Under the pieces are notes generated by a model. The model made no database searches. It worked only from the letters and a program-made list of their open reading frames with translations, and was not told where the DNA came from. Of a DNA stretch of 64,000 bases, positions 34,769 through 44,032 are shown piece by piece. The translations under genes were made by a program, and so were the position numbers. The first letter of the stretch is position 1; the number at the start of each line of letters is the position of its first letter. The stretch is from positions 310,001 to 374,000 of the forward strand of contig NZ_VCJO01000001.1 of NCBI RefSeq assembly GCF_009712475.1. Reading direction: 5' to 3'. This stretch comes from Micromonospora sp. CP22. Its GTDB lineage: Bacteria; Actinomycetota; Actinomycetes; Mycobacteriales; Micromonosporaceae.

Positions 34769-36220
34769 ATGATCGACGAGAACCTGCCAGCGGAGCAGGT
34801 GTTGGCGGAGATCCGGCAGCTGCGGGCGATGGACCGGCCGACCCACGGTGGACGGCTGTTCGCGTACGTGTACGACCCGGCGGTACCCGGACTCGACGAC
34901 CTGGCCGCCGCCGCGTACGCCGAGAGCGCCCATGTCAACGGGCTCGACCCGACGGCCTTCCCGTCCCTGCTGGCCATGGAGAACTCGCTGGTCGCGGCGG
35001 CGGCGCGGCTGCTCGGCGGCGGGCCGGGCACGAGCGCTCCGGATGTCGTCGGCAGCGTCACCAGCGGCGGCACCGAGTCGCTGATCCTGGCGGTGAAGAC
35101 CGCCCGGGACGCCCGGCCGGAGATCACGGCACCCCGGATCGTGGTACCGGCCAGCGCGCATGCCGCGTTCGCCAAGGCCGCCCACTACCTGCGGGTGGAA
35201 CTGGACACCGTGCCGATCGACCCGACCACCCTGCGACCGGCTGCCGCCGCCGTGGCCGCCGCCATCCGGCCGGAGACGGTGCTGGTCGTCTGCTCGGCTC
35301 CCTCGTACGCGCACGGGGTGGTGGACCCGGTCGAGGAGATCGCCGAGGTGGCCGCCGCCGCAGGGGTCCGCTGTCACGTGGACGCCTGCTTCGGCGGCTG
35401 GACGCTGCCGTACCTGCGACGCCTCGGCGTCGAGGTGCCGCCGTTCGACCTCGCCGTACCCGGCGTCACCTCGATCTCGGTGGACCTGCACAAGTACGCG
35501 TACGCGCCGAAGGGCGTGTCGGTGCTGCTGCACCGCGATCCGCAGCTGCGCGCCCCGCAGTACTTCGCGTACGCCGACTGGCCCGGGTACACCATGATCA
35601 ACCCAGTGATCTCGTCGACCCGCTCCGGCGGGCCGATCGCCGCCGCGTACGCCACCCTGCGGCATCTCGGCGACGACGGCTACCTGGAGCTGACCCGCCG
35701 GACCTGGGAGGCGGTGCACACGCTGGCCGACGCGGTACGCGGCACCGACGGTTTGCGGCTGATGGCCGAGCCGGAGTCGACAGTGGTCTGCCTGACCGCC
35801 ACCGACACCGGGCCGGACCTGTTTGTGCTGGTCGACGAACTGGCGGCACGCGGTTGGCACACCCAGCCACAGTTGTCGTACGCCGAGCTGCCGCCGAGTG
35901 TCCATCTGACGGTGACCGCCGCCGTGGCCCCCCGCGCGGCGGAGTTCGGCCCCGACCTGGCCGACGCGGTCGCGGCGGCCCGAGCGGCGGGCCCGGTGGA
36001 ACTGCCGCCGGAACTGCGGGCCCTGGCTGGCACGTTGGCCCCGGAGGCGCTCACCGGTGACCTGGTCGCCGGACTCGCCGCCGGTCTCGGGCTCGGCCCC
36101 GGCGGTGGGCTGCCGGAACGGATGGCCCCGGTCAACACGCTGCTCGACGCCGCGCCACCGGCGCTGCGGGAGCGGCTGCTGGTGGAGTTCGTCAGCCTGC
36201 TGCAACGCCCAGCCTGGTAG
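34769..36220 (+). CDS. PLP-dependent decarboxylase/lyase, sphingosine-1-phosphate-lyase-like
   Basis: This is a 483-residue fold-type I PLP enzyme. The PLP lysine lies in SVDLHKYAYAPKG, very close to the SADTHKYGYAPKG of sphingosine-1-phosphate lyases. HVDACFGG supplies the PLP-pyridine Asp, and SGGTESL holds the phosphate-binding residues. The chain is collinear with group II decarboxylases, but glutamate decarboxylase-specific features are absent. A role on an amino-alcohol phosphate or an amino acid is inferred. The last 60 residues are an Ala/Gly/Pro-rich extension. ATG 34769 follows AAAGGG. Confidence 0.78.
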   Translation: MIDENLPAEQVLAEIRQLRAMDRPTHGGRLFAYVYDPAVPGLDDLAAAAYAESAHVNGLDPTAFPSLLAMENSLVAAAARLLGGGPGTSAPDVVGSVTSGGTESLILAVKTARDARPEITAPRIVVPASAHAAFAKAAHYLRVELDTVPIDPTTLRPAAAAVAAAIRPETVLVVCSAPSYAHGVVDPVEEIAEVAAAAGVRCHVDACFGGWTLPYLRRLGVEVPPFDLAVPGVTSISVDLHKYAYAPKGVSVLLHRDPQLRAPQYFAYADWPGYTMINPVISSTRSGGPIAAAYATLRHLGDDGYLELTRRTWEAVHTLADAVRGTDGLRLMAEPESTVVCLTATDTGPDLFVLVDELAARGWHTQPQLSYAELPPSVHLTVTAAVAPRAAEFGPDLADAVAAARAAGPVELPPELRALAGTLAPEALTGDLVAGLAAGLGLGPGGGLPERMAPVNTLLDAAPPALRERLLVEFVSLLQRPAW

Positions 36221-36238
36221 CGGCCCGTCGGTGCGCGA

Positions 36239-36293
36239 TGTTAGGAGGGGGCCCTTGTACAACGCCAGGCGTTAATAGGGGGCCCTTCCTTTC
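36239..36293. repeat. Dispersed palindromic intergenic repeat, copy 2
   Basis: This is a 55-bp copy of the repeat also seen at 31642-31696, in the same orientation. It lies between the PLP enzyme gene and nuoB. The arms TTAGGAGGGGGCCCTTG and AGGGGGCCCTTCCTTTC flank a centre with GCCAGGCGTTA. Confidence 0.8.
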
Positions 36294-36348
36294 AGCAAGG
36301 TGCGGTGGGGGCTGTGGTTGACTGTCGGGGACGGGAGGGGGAGCGGTC

Positions 36349-36954
36349 GTGCAGCTGCCTGCGGTGCTCGGTGAGCCGATCCGGTTCGTGCTCAACTGGG
36401 GTCGGCGCTACTCGCTCTGGGTCTTCAACTTCGGCCTGGCCTGCTGCGCCATCGAGTTCATCGCGACCAGCATGTCCCGCCACGACTTCATGCGACTCGG
36501 GGTGATCCCGTTCGCGCACGGGCCCCGGCAGGCCGACCTGATGGTGGTCTCCGGCACCGTGACCGACAAGATGGCTCCGGCGATCAAGCGGCTCTACGAC
36601 CAGATGCCCGAGCCGAAGTACGTCATCTCGTTCGGTGCCTGCTCCAACTGCGGCGGTCCCTACTGGGACTCGTACTCGGTGACCAAGGGGGTCGACCAGC
36701 TCATCCCGGTCGACGTCTACGTGCCCGGCTGCCCACCCCGGCCCGAGGCGCTGCTGCACGGCATCCTCCGGCTACAGGAGAAGATCGCCGCCGAGCAGTC
36801 CGGCATCGGCGGCGTGCCCCGTCCGGACCCGCTCGCCGCACCGGGCGACGCCGCACCGGTCGACACCGCGCCGGGCGACGCCGCACCCGGCAATGCCGCG
36901 CCGCGCTCCACCGCCTCGCTGACCGCCCCGGCGGTACGCCCGCCGAACGCCTGA
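36349..36954 (+). CDS. nuoB: NADH-quinone oxidoreductase subunit B (second-type cluster)
   Basis: This 201-residue subunit carries the terminal iron-sulfur cluster N2. It contains the four N2 cysteines: the vicinal pair in GLACCAIE, one in GACSNCGG and one in PGCPPRPE. An Ala/Pro/Asp-rich tail of about 50 residues (GDAAP-type repeats) is added beyond the usual end. GTG 36349 follows GGGAGG and GGAG. Its normal neighbours nuoA and nuoD are absent; instead a DUF2252 gene follows after 38 bp. This fits the secondary, partial complex I clusters known in actinobacteria. Confidence 0.9.
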   Translation: MQLPAVLGEPIRFVLNWGRRYSLWVFNFGLACCAIEFIATSMSRHDFMRLGVIPFAHGPRQADLMVVSGTVTDKMAPAIKRLYDQMPEPKYVISFGACSNCGGPYWDSYSVTKGVDQLIPVDVYVPGCPPRPEALLHGILRLQEKIAAEQSGIGGVPRPDPLAAPGDAAPVDTAPGDAAPGNAAPRSTASLTAPAVRPPNA

Positions 36955-36980
36955 GCGGATCCCGACTGGCGTCCGGTGTT

Positions 36981-36986
36981 TAACGT
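36981..36986 (+). promoter_or_regulatory. -10 box TAACGT, probable leaderless promoter
   Basis: TAACGT lies 6 nt before ATG 36993, so the DUF2252 gene likely has its own promoter and is not simply part of a nuoB operon. Confidence 0.5.
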
Positions 36987-36992
36987 CGGATC

Positions 36993-38309
36993 ATGACCGA
37001 CGTCGTGGAACAGCGTTCCGCTTTCATTGTCAAGGTGTTGACCGAGGAGTTCGGCACCCTGATGGCGCTCGACCCGGCTGCCTTCCGGCGCAAGTTCCGC
37101 AAGATGGCCGCCTCGCCGTTCGCCTTCTACCGGGGCAGCGCCAGCCTCTTCTACGCCGACCAACGCGGCGACTTCGCCGACGACCGTTTCCTGGACGCGC
37201 AGACCAGCCGGGTGTGGATACACGGTGACCTGCACGCGGAGAACTTCGGCACCTACATGAACGGCTCCGGCCAACTCGTCTTCAACGTCAACGACTTCGA
37301 CGAGGCGTACGTGGGGCCGTTCACCTGGGACCTGCGGCGGTTCGTCGCCAGCGTGGCGTTGATCGGCTACACCAAGGCGCTCTCCGACCGGGTGATCAGC
37401 GATCTGGTCACCTGCTTCGCCGAGGCGTACCTGGTCGAGCTGCGGGCCATCGCCGCCGGTGGGGACGACGCCATCGGCTCGATCACGCTGGACAACGCCG
37501 ACGGCGTGCTGCGTCGGGTGCTCCAGCAGGCACGGCTGAACACCCGGGTCGACCTGCTGCGCGAGCAGACCACCGTCGACAACTACGAGCGCCGTTTCTC
37601 CCTCGGCGACGGGGTGTACGAGGTCGACGATGAGGTCCGGGCGCGGGTGTGCGCGGCGTTCGAGGCGTACCTGGAGACCTTGCCCGCCACGACCACGCAG
37701 GCCCGGCCGCTCGCGGCGACCGTCAAGGACGTGGTGCTGCGTAAGGGTGTCGGCATCGGCTCGGCCGGGCTGCCGTCGTACAACCTCCTGCTGGAGGGGC
37801 ACACCCAGGCGTTGGAGAACGACGTCCTGATCTACATGAAGCAGGCGCAGGTGCCGGCGGTGGCGCGGTACATCGACGACGAGCGGGTGCGCGGCTACTT
37901 CCGGCACCAGGGGCACCGCACCGCCGAGTCCCAACGGGCCCTCCAGGCGCACGCCGACCCGTGGGTGGGCTACACCGAACTCGACGGCGTCGGCCAACTC
38001 GTCGCCGAGGTGTCGCCGTACGCGGCCGATCTCGACTGGGCGGACGTCAACGAGCCGGAGGAACTCGCCGGGGTGCTGGCCGACCTGGGCCGGGCGGTCG
38101 CCCGGATGCACTCGGTGGCCGACGACGAGTCCAGCCACGACCTCGTCGACTACTCGACCGAGGAGGCCATCGTCGCCGCCGTCGACGCGGACCCGGCCGG
38201 CTTCGTCGGGCACCTGGTCGATTTCGCCCACGCGTACGGCGTCCGTGCCCGGCAGGACCACCAGCTCTTCGTCGACCTGTTCCGCAACGGTCGGCTCCCC
38301 GGCATCTGA
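36993..38309 (+). CDS. DUF2252 family protein (kinase-like fold)
   Basis: This is a 438-residue cytoplasmic protein of DUF2252. Motifs recall aminoglycoside-phosphotransferase-like kinases: WIHGDLHAENFG at the catalytic-loop position (HGDxHxxN) and FNVNDFDEAY as the metal-binding DFD. A phosphotransferase activity is therefore possible but not demonstrated for the family. It lies between nuoB and nuoC in place of nuoD, with its own promoter. A 15-bp terminator hairpin follows. Confidence 0.8.
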   Translation: MTDVVEQRSAFIVKVLTEEFGTLMALDPAAFRRKFRKMAASPFAFYRGSASLFYADQRGDFADDRFLDAQTSRVWIHGDLHAENFGTYMNGSGQLVFNVNDFDEAYVGPFTWDLRRFVASVALIGYTKALSDRVISDLVTCFAEAYLVELRAIAAGGDDAIGSITLDNADGVLRRVLQQARLNTRVDLLREQTTVDNYERRFSLGDGVYEVDDEVRARVCAAFEAYLETLPATTTQARPLAATVKDVVLRKGVGIGSAGLPSYNLLLEGHTQALENDVLIYMKQAQVPAVARYIDDERVRGYFRHQGHRTAESQRALQAHADPWVGYTELDGVGQLVAEVSPYAADLDWADVNEPEELAGVLADLGRAVARMHSVADDESSHDLVDYSTEEAIVAAVDADPAGFVGHLVDFAHAYGVRARQDHQLFVDLFRNGRLPGI

Positions 38310-38360
38310 CCGCTCCCGACCCGGTCCGACCCGCCGCTCCCGACCCGCTTCCGACCCGGT

Positions 38361-38403
38361 CCGACCCGGTCCGGCGCGGGCGGACGGTGCCGGACCGGGT
38401 CGG
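38361..38403. terminator. Bidirectional 15-bp terminator hairpin
   Basis: CCGACCCGGTCCGGC (38361-38375) and GCCGGACCGGGTCGG (38389-38403) are perfect complements around a 13-nt loop, between convergent genes. The preceding 50 bp are low-complexity repeats of CCGACCCGGT-like units. Confidence 0.8.
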
Positions 38404-38404
38404 C

Positions 38405-39451
38405 TCAGCTGTCGAAGTCGAGGACCACCTTGATGTCCTGCGGGCCGGGGGAGTAGGCGGTGGCGTACTCGGCCAGCGGCACCCGACGGGTGATCAGCGA
38501 ACTCAACCAGCTGCGGTCGGCCTTGGACAGCGCCTCGGCGGCCCCCTCCCAGTGCCGCCGGTTCGCGTTCACCGAGCCGAACACGACGTTGTTCTCCAGC
38601 ACCAGCGTCCGGTTCAGCGCGCCCGCATCGAAGTCGATGGTCCGGCCGCCGCTGGAAACACCGGCCAGGCAGACGATCCCGTTGCGGCCGACCTTGCACA
38701 TCGCCTCCAGGACGACCACCGGCGCGCCGGTGCACTCGACGATGACGTCCGGTTCGAGATCCAGCTGGTTGAGCGGTCCGGAATGGTACGTCGCACCGAG
38801 CGCACCGGCCAGCGCCGGCTTCGGGCCCTCGGTGGCCAGGTCGAGCACGTGCACGGAGAGACCCCGCTGGCTGGCCAGCAACGCGCCGAGCAGGCCGATC
38901 GGCCCGGCCCCGGTGATCAGCGCGGTACGCGGCTGCCACTCCGCGCGTCGGCCGATCCGGTCGATGTGGTCCCACGCCTTGACCATCACACTGGCCGGTT
39001 CGAGCAGTACGCCCACCTCGATCAGTGACGGATCGAGGCCCACGGCGAACCGGGGCTGCAACCGCCACCGCTCACGGGCGAAACCCGGCAGCCCCTTGAT
39101 GCCGTGCTCGGTGAACATGCCGTTGCGGCACATGTCCCACTCGCCCGCCGCGCAGTTCGGGCAGGGCATCGGGTCCGGTTGCCGGACGATCCCGGCCACC
39201 AGGTCGCCGGGTTGTCGGGTGCCGGTCGGGTCCTCCAGCACCCGGCCCAACGACTCGTGGCCGAGCACCAGGTGGTCGATGCCGGGCGGCGCCTCGCCGT
39301 ACTGGCCCTCGATGATCTCGATGTCGGTGCCGCAGACACCCACCGCGACGGCCTCCACCAGGATCGGCCCCTCCTCAAGGGCCGGTTCCGGGTAGTCGTC
39401 GAGCAGCCGCAGCGAGCCGGGTACTCCGGGAATCACGGTCACAGCGCGCAC
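38405..39451 (-). CDS. Zinc-dependent dehydrogenase, glucose 1-dehydrogenase-like
   Basis: This is a 348-residue medium-chain dehydrogenase. The catalytic zinc ligands are in GVCGTDIEI and LVLGHES. Structural zinc Cys residues are in MPCPNCAAGEWDMC, and the NAD(P) loop is ITGAGPIGLLGALLAS. The C-terminal NNVVFGSVNANRRHW is characteristic of the glucose dehydrogenase (archaeal GDH-like) subfamily. It oxidises an aldose or polyol; the substrate is inferred. The start is GTG 39451, 6 nt after CAGGAT on the minus strand. The frame upstream to 39484 is not needed. It sits within the nuo cluster but on the opposite strand. Confidence 0.82.
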   Translation of the reverse strand: MRAVTVIPGVPGSLRLLDDYPEPALEEGPILVEAVAVGVCGTDIEIIEGQYGEAPPGIDHLVLGHESLGRVLEDPTGTRQPGDLVAGIVRQPDPMPCPNCAAGEWDMCRNGMFTEHGIKGLPGFARERWRLQPRFAVGLDPSLIEVGVLLEPASVMVKAWDHIDRIGRRAEWQPRTALITGAGPIGLLGALLASQRGLSVHVLDLATEGPKPALAGALGATYHSGPLNQLDLEPDVIVECTGAPVVVLEAMCKVGRNGIVCLAGVSSGGRTIDFDAGALNRTLVLENNVVFGSVNANRRHWEGAAEALSKADRSWLSSLITRRVPLAEYATAYSPGPQDIKVVLDFDS

Positions 39452-39457
39452 GGGTCC

Positions 39458-39463
39458 ATCCTG
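39458..39463 (-). promoter_or_regulatory. -10-like box CAGGAT (minus strand) for the dehydrogenase gene
   Basis: Read on the minus strand, CAGGAT lies 6 nt before GTG 39451, a leaderless arrangement. Confidence 0.45.
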
Positions 39464-39599
39464 GTGGCCGTACGCGGGCGGCACCGGCGAAGCCCGAAGG
39501 CGTCACCCGGCCGCGTGCATCGCCCCGGGCGGCCGCCCGAGATCCGCCGTTCGCCCGTCGGGGCACGTGCGCGCTCAGCGAGATCCCGCAGCCACGTCC

Positions 39600-39605
39600 T
39601 AGGAT
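39600..39605 (+). promoter_or_regulatory. -10 box TAGGAT, probable leaderless nuoC promoter
   Basis: TAGGAT lies 7 nt before ATG 39613, giving nuoC-nuoH their own transcript. Confidence 0.55.
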
Positions 39606-39612
39606 CAGCGGC

Positions 39613-40329
39613 ATGACACCGGAAGAGGTCGGCCGGCGACTCGTCGCGTTGCTCGCGCCCGTCGAGGCCACCGCGACGGTCTCCGGCGGGCAGGCACATG
39701 CCCGGGCCACCGTCGACGTACCCCCGCATGCCTGGCGGGCCGCGTTGCTGGCAGTCCGCGACGACACCGAACTGGCCTGCGACTACTTCGACTGGTTGTC
39801 GGCGGTGGACGAGCTGGCCGACGGCTTCGACGTGGTGGCCCACCTCTGGTCGACCACGCACCGGCACGGTGTCCTGGTGCGCGCCCGGGTCCCCCGCGAG
39901 ACGCCGACCGTCGACTCCGTGGTGTCGGTCTACCCGGGTGCCGCCTGGCACGAGCGGGAGACCCACGAGATGTTCGGCATCGACTTCGCCGGGCACGCCG
40001 ACCTGCGTCCGCTACTGCTGCCACCGGAGTTCGAGGGCCATCCGCTGCGCAAGGAGTTCGTGCTGGCCTCCCGGGTGGCGAAGCCCTGGCCGGGTGCGAA
40101 GGAGCCGGGTGAGTCGGAGGCCGGTGGTGGTCGCCGTCCGATCCGACCGCCGGGCGTTCCCGCACCGGGGGAGTGGGGAGTCGTGCCCACCCCCGCCGGT
40201 GCCGGTGGGGTGGGGGAGGGTCCGCGTGGCGGCACCCCGGCCCGACCAGCCCGGGAGCGACCGTCCCGCGAGCGACCGCCCCGCGAGCGACCGCCCCGTC
40301 CGACGTCCGGCGGGGAGGGTGGGGCCTGA
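39613..40329 (+). CDS. nuoC: NADH-quinone oxidoreductase subunit C (second-type cluster)
   Basis: This is the 238-residue 30-kDa-type subunit of the peripheral arm. The family signature is intact: WHERETHEMFGIDFAGHADLR followed by FEGHPLRKEF. After about residue 165 the protein continues with a Pro/Gly/Arg-rich tail (repeats of RERPP). A fused nuoD would begin here in some bacteria, but no NuoD sequence is present. Its stop overlaps the nuoH start (TGATG). Confidence 0.9.
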   Translation: MTPEEVGRRLVALLAPVEATATVSGGQAHARATVDVPPHAWRAALLAVRDDTELACDYFDWLSAVDELADGFDVVAHLWSTTHRHGVLVRARVPRETPTVDSVVSVYPGAAWHERETHEMFGIDFAGHADLRPLLLPPEFEGHPLRKEFVLASRVAKPWPGAKEPGESEAGGGRRPIRPPGVPAPGEWGVVPTPAGAGGVGEGPRGGTPARPARERPSRERPPRERPPRPTSGGEGGA

Positions 40330-41291
40330 TGCCGCTCTGGCTGGAACTGGTGATCCGGATCGGTGGGGTGCTGGCCGCCTTCCTGGTCCTGCCGCTGCTG
40401 GTGGGGCAGGCGGAGCACAAGGTGATGGCGCACATGCAGGGGCGGCTCGGCCCGATGTACGCGGGCGGGTTCCACGGTTGGGCGCAGCTGATCGCCGACG
40501 GGGTGAAGTTCGTCCAGAAGGAGGACGTGACCCCGCGTGCCGCCGACCGGCCGGTGTTCCGGTTGGCTCCGGCGGTGGCGCTGGTGCCGTACCTGCTGGC
40601 CCTGCTGGTGATCCCGCTCGGCCCGAACGACCTGGTCGGGCAGCCGCTCGACATCGGGCTCTTCTTCGTCCTCGCGGTGGTCGGCGTGGGTGTGCTGGCC
40701 GTGCTCATGTCGGCCTGGGCGTCGGCCAACAAGTACAGCCTGCTCGGCGGGCTGCGCGGCGCCGCCCAACTGCTCGGCTACGAGCTGCCGCTGGTGCTCG
40801 CCGCCGCCTCGGTGGCGATGGCCGCCGGTACGCTCAGCCTCTCCGGCATCGTCGAGGCGTGGCAGCCGTGGTGGCTGCTCTGGCAGGCCCCGGCGATGGT
40901 GATCTTCTTCGTGGCGGGGCTGGCGGAGATCCGCCGACCGCCCTTCGACATGCCGGTCGCCGACTCGGAGCTGGTCTTCGGCTACCTGACCGAGTACACC
41001 GGCCTGCGGTTCGCGTTCCTGCTGCTGGCCGAGTACGTCGGCATCGTGGTGATCGCCGCGCTCACCACCGTGCTGTTCCTCGGCGGCTGGCAGGGGCCGT
41101 TCGCCGACGCGCAGCTCGGCTGGCTCTGGACCCTGCTGAAGGTCGCCGCCGTCAGCTTCGTGATCATCTGGCTGCGGGTCTCCTACCCGCGCCTGCGCGC
41201 AGACCAACTGCAACGCCTCTGCTGGCTGGTCCTGGTCCCTGCTGCCCTGGCCCAGCTCGTCCTGACCGCCGCCGTCCGCCTGGCGATGTAA
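40329..41291 (+). CDS. nuoH: NADH-quinone oxidoreductase subunit H (second-type cluster)
   Basis: This 320-residue membrane subunit lines the quinone chamber. It has about eight helices. Conserved loops include EHKVMAHMQGRLGPMYAG near the N-terminus and EIRRPPFDMPVADSELVFGY, the NuoH quinone-site signature. It is coupled to nuoC through TGATG. Its TAA stop at 41289-41291 lies inside the dispersed repeat at 41288-41345, so the repeat inserted at, or supplies, the very end of the gene. Confidence 0.92.
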   Translation: MPLWLELVIRIGGVLAAFLVLPLLVGQAEHKVMAHMQGRLGPMYAGGFHGWAQLIADGVKFVQKEDVTPRAADRPVFRLAPAVALVPYLLALLVIPLGPNDLVGQPLDIGLFFVLAVVGVGVLAVLMSAWASANKYSLLGGLRGAAQLLGYELPLVLAAASVAMAAGTLSLSGIVEAWQPWWLLWQAPAMVIFFVAGLAEIRRPPFDMPVADSELVFGYLTEYTGLRFAFLLLAEYVGIVVIAALTTVLFLGGWQGPFADAQLGWLWTLLKVAAVSFVIIWLRVSYPRLRADQLQRLCWLVLVPAALAQLVLTAAVRLAM

Positions 41292-41345
41292 GGAAGGGCC
41301 CCCTATTAACGCCTCGTGTATAGGAAGGGCCCCCTCCTAACACAT
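41288..41345. repeat. Dispersed palindromic intergenic repeat, copy 3 (inverted)
   Basis: Its reverse complement begins GATGTGTTAGGAGGGGGCCC and matches copy 2 almost throughout, including the 5' flank. It is in the opposite orientation to the copies at 31642 and 36239. It contains the nuoH stop codon and lies between convergent genes, where it could also terminate transcription. Confidence 0.8.
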
Positions 41346-41351
41346 CGATGC

Positions 41352-42407
<1,056 letters not shown>

Positions 42408-42521
42408 GTCGCCCCCAGGGGTGTGCCCGACTCGTCCTCGCCCCATCATGGCCGATCTTCGTCGGCCCGGCCCGGTGACCGTCAACCCCGGGTGGTGGTC
42501 GCGCGCACCGGGGACACAGGG

Positions 42522-42527
42522 CAGGAT
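42522..42527 (+). promoter_or_regulatory. -10-like box CAGGAT, probable leaderless nuoI promoter
   Basis: CAGGAT lies 7 nt before ATG 42535. It would start the nuoI-to-nuoN transcript. Confidence 0.5.
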
Positions 42528-42534
42528 GTTCGGC

Positions 42535-43137
42535 ATGAGCGAGAGCGAGCGAGGCGAGGCGACCGGACTGCCCGGCAGCGGCTTGGTCAAGGGGCTCGCC
42601 GTCACGCTGAAGACGATGACGAAACGCTCCACCACCGCGCAGTACCCGGACGTCGCCCCTGAGCTGCCGCCCCGCTCGCGTGGGGTGATCGCGCTGATGG
42701 AGGAGAACTGCACCGTCTGCATGCTCTGCGCCCGTGAGTGTCCGGACTGGTGCATCTACATCGACTCCCACAAGGAGGAGGTGGCGGTGCCGGGTGCCGC
42801 GCGTGCGCGGCAACGCAACGTGCTCGACCGGTTCGACATCGACTTCTCACTCTGCATGTACTGCGGCATCTGCATCGAGGTGTGCCCCTTCGACGCGCTC
42901 TACTGGTCGCCGGAGTTCGAGTACGCCGAGTACGACATCAAGGACCTGCTGCACGACAAGGACCACCTGGGCGAGTGGATGGCCACCGTGCCGCCGCCCC
43001 CGGCCCACGACCCGAACGGCGAACCGGCGAAGGAGGAGACCGCCGCCGCGCGCAAGGCCGCCGTCCCGGGGACGACGCCCGCCGCCCGTCCGACCACCCC
43101 GGCGGTACGCCCCGACGACGGAGGTACGCCCGCGTGA
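42535..43137 (+). CDS. nuoI: NADH-quinone oxidoreductase subunit I (second-type cluster)
   Basis: This 200-residue ferredoxin-like subunit carries clusters N6a and N6b. The two 4Fe-4S motifs are complete: [12 protein letters not shown] and [14 protein letters not shown]-terminal tail of about 45 residues is Ala/Pro-rich. The start is ATG 42535, after a leaderless -10. Its stop overlaps the GTG start of nuoJ (GTGA), beginning a tightly coupled run to nuoN. Confidence 0.92.
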   Translation: MSESERGEATGLPGSGLVKGLAVTLKTMTKRSTTAQYPDVAPELPPRSRGVIALMEENCTVCMLCARECPDWCIYIDSHKEEVAVPGAARARQRNVLDRFDIDFSLCMYCGICIEVCPFDALYWSPEFEYAEYDIKDLLHDKDHLGEWMATVPPPPAHDPNGEPAKEETAAARKAAVPGTTPAARPTTPAVRPDDGGTPA

Positions 43138-43655
43138 CCGGGGTGGATGTGCTGCTGCTCGCCCTCGGTGCGGTAGCGGTCGGCTCGGCGGTGCTGGTGG
43201 TGTCCACCCGGCACCTGGTGCGTGCGGGGCTCTACCTGGTGGTCTGCCTCGGCGCGGTGGCCGGCATGTACCTCGTCCTCGCCGCCGAGCTGGTCGCCTG
43301 GGTGCAGGTGTTGATCTACGTCGGCGCGGTGGTGGTGCTGCTGCTGTTCGCCGTGATGCTGACCCGCGCACCGATCGGCGCCTCCGACGATCTGGACCGT
43401 CCCGGTTGGCCGGCCGCGCTGATCGGCGGCGGGGTGGGGCTCGGCCTGGCGGCGTTGCTGGTCGACGCGTACCGCTGGACGACGGTCAGCCTGCCCGAGG
43501 CGGGCAACGCCGAGCGCATCGGTGAGCAGGTGTTCAGCAGCTGGGTGCTGCCCTTCGAGGTGCTGTCGGTGCTGCTGCTGTCGGCGTTGGTGGGGGCCGT
43601 CGTGCTGTCCCGCCCCGACATCGGCGCGACGGCCGATCGGGGGCGGTCACGGTGA
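43134..43655 (+). CDS. nuoJ: NADH-quinone oxidoreductase subunit J (second-type cluster)
   Basis: This is a 173-residue membrane subunit with about five helices. The segment [25 protein letters not shown] is the conserved pi-bulge helix of NuoJ. GTG 43134 overlaps the nuoI stop by 4 bp, with GGAGG about 10 nt upstream. Its stop in turn overlaps nuoK. Confidence 0.9.
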   Translation: MTGVDVLLLALGAVAVGSAVLVVSTRHLVRAGLYLVVCLGAVAGMYLVLAAELVAWVQVLIYVGAVVVLLLFAVMLTRAPIGASDDLDRPGWPAALIGGGVGLGLAALLVDAYRWTTVSLPEAGNAERIGEQVFSSWVLPFEVLSVLLLSALVGAVVLSRPDIGATADRGRSR

Positions 43656-44032
43656 GGCCGGTCATCCCGTACGTCACCGCCGCGCTCCTGTTCGGCCTCG
43701 GCACCTACGGCGTCCTGCGACGCCGCAACGCGGTGCTGGTGCTGATGGCCGTCGAGCTGATGCTCAACGCGGTGAACCTGATCCTGATCACAGCCGACGC
43801 CACGGTGCGGGCGGTGCTGCCGCACAGCGGGCAGGTCTTCGCGCTCTTCGTGATCGTGCTGGCCGCCGCCGAGATCGGGGTGGGCCTGGCCATCGTCCTC
43901 CAGCTCTACCGGATGCGGGCCAGCGTCGCCGTCGACACGATTCCGCTGGGCGACCGGAACGCCGAGGCGGTACCCGCCACGACGAGCGCGGCGGCTCAGG
44001 CGGCCGGAAGCGAACCGGAGGGGCGGCGGTGA
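43652..44032 (+). CDS. nuoK: NADH-quinone oxidoreductase subunit K (second-type cluster)
   Basis: This is a 126-residue, three-helix proton-channel subunit. GVLRRRNAVLVLMAVELMLNAVNL contains the conserved membrane Glu, and VIVLAAAEIGVGLAIVLQLYR the second one. A hydrophilic tail of about 30 residues extends past the usual 100-residue length. GTG 43652 overlaps nuoJ by 4 bp, and its stop overlaps nuoL by 4 bp. Confidence 0.92.
   Translation: MRPVIPYVTAALLFGLGTYGVLRRRNAVLVLMAVELMLNAVNLILITADATVRAVLPHSGQVFALFVIVLAAAEIGVGLAIVLQLYRMRASVAVDTIPLGDRNAEAVPATTSAAAQAAGSEPEGRR

Noticed and set aside
33593-36262. 889-codon minus-strand frame over the transporter and PLP genes
   Set aside because: Same artefact; the plus-strand genes have clear catalytic motifs and start signals.
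36717-39068. 783-codon minus-strand frame over nuoB, DUF2252 and the dehydrogenase
   Set aside because: Low-complexity antisense translation; it conflicts with three recognised genes.
39696-41323. Possible hidden NuoD in an alternative frame near nuoC and nuoH
   Set aside because: The alternative frame is Arg/Gly-rich shadow sequence with no NuoD motifs.
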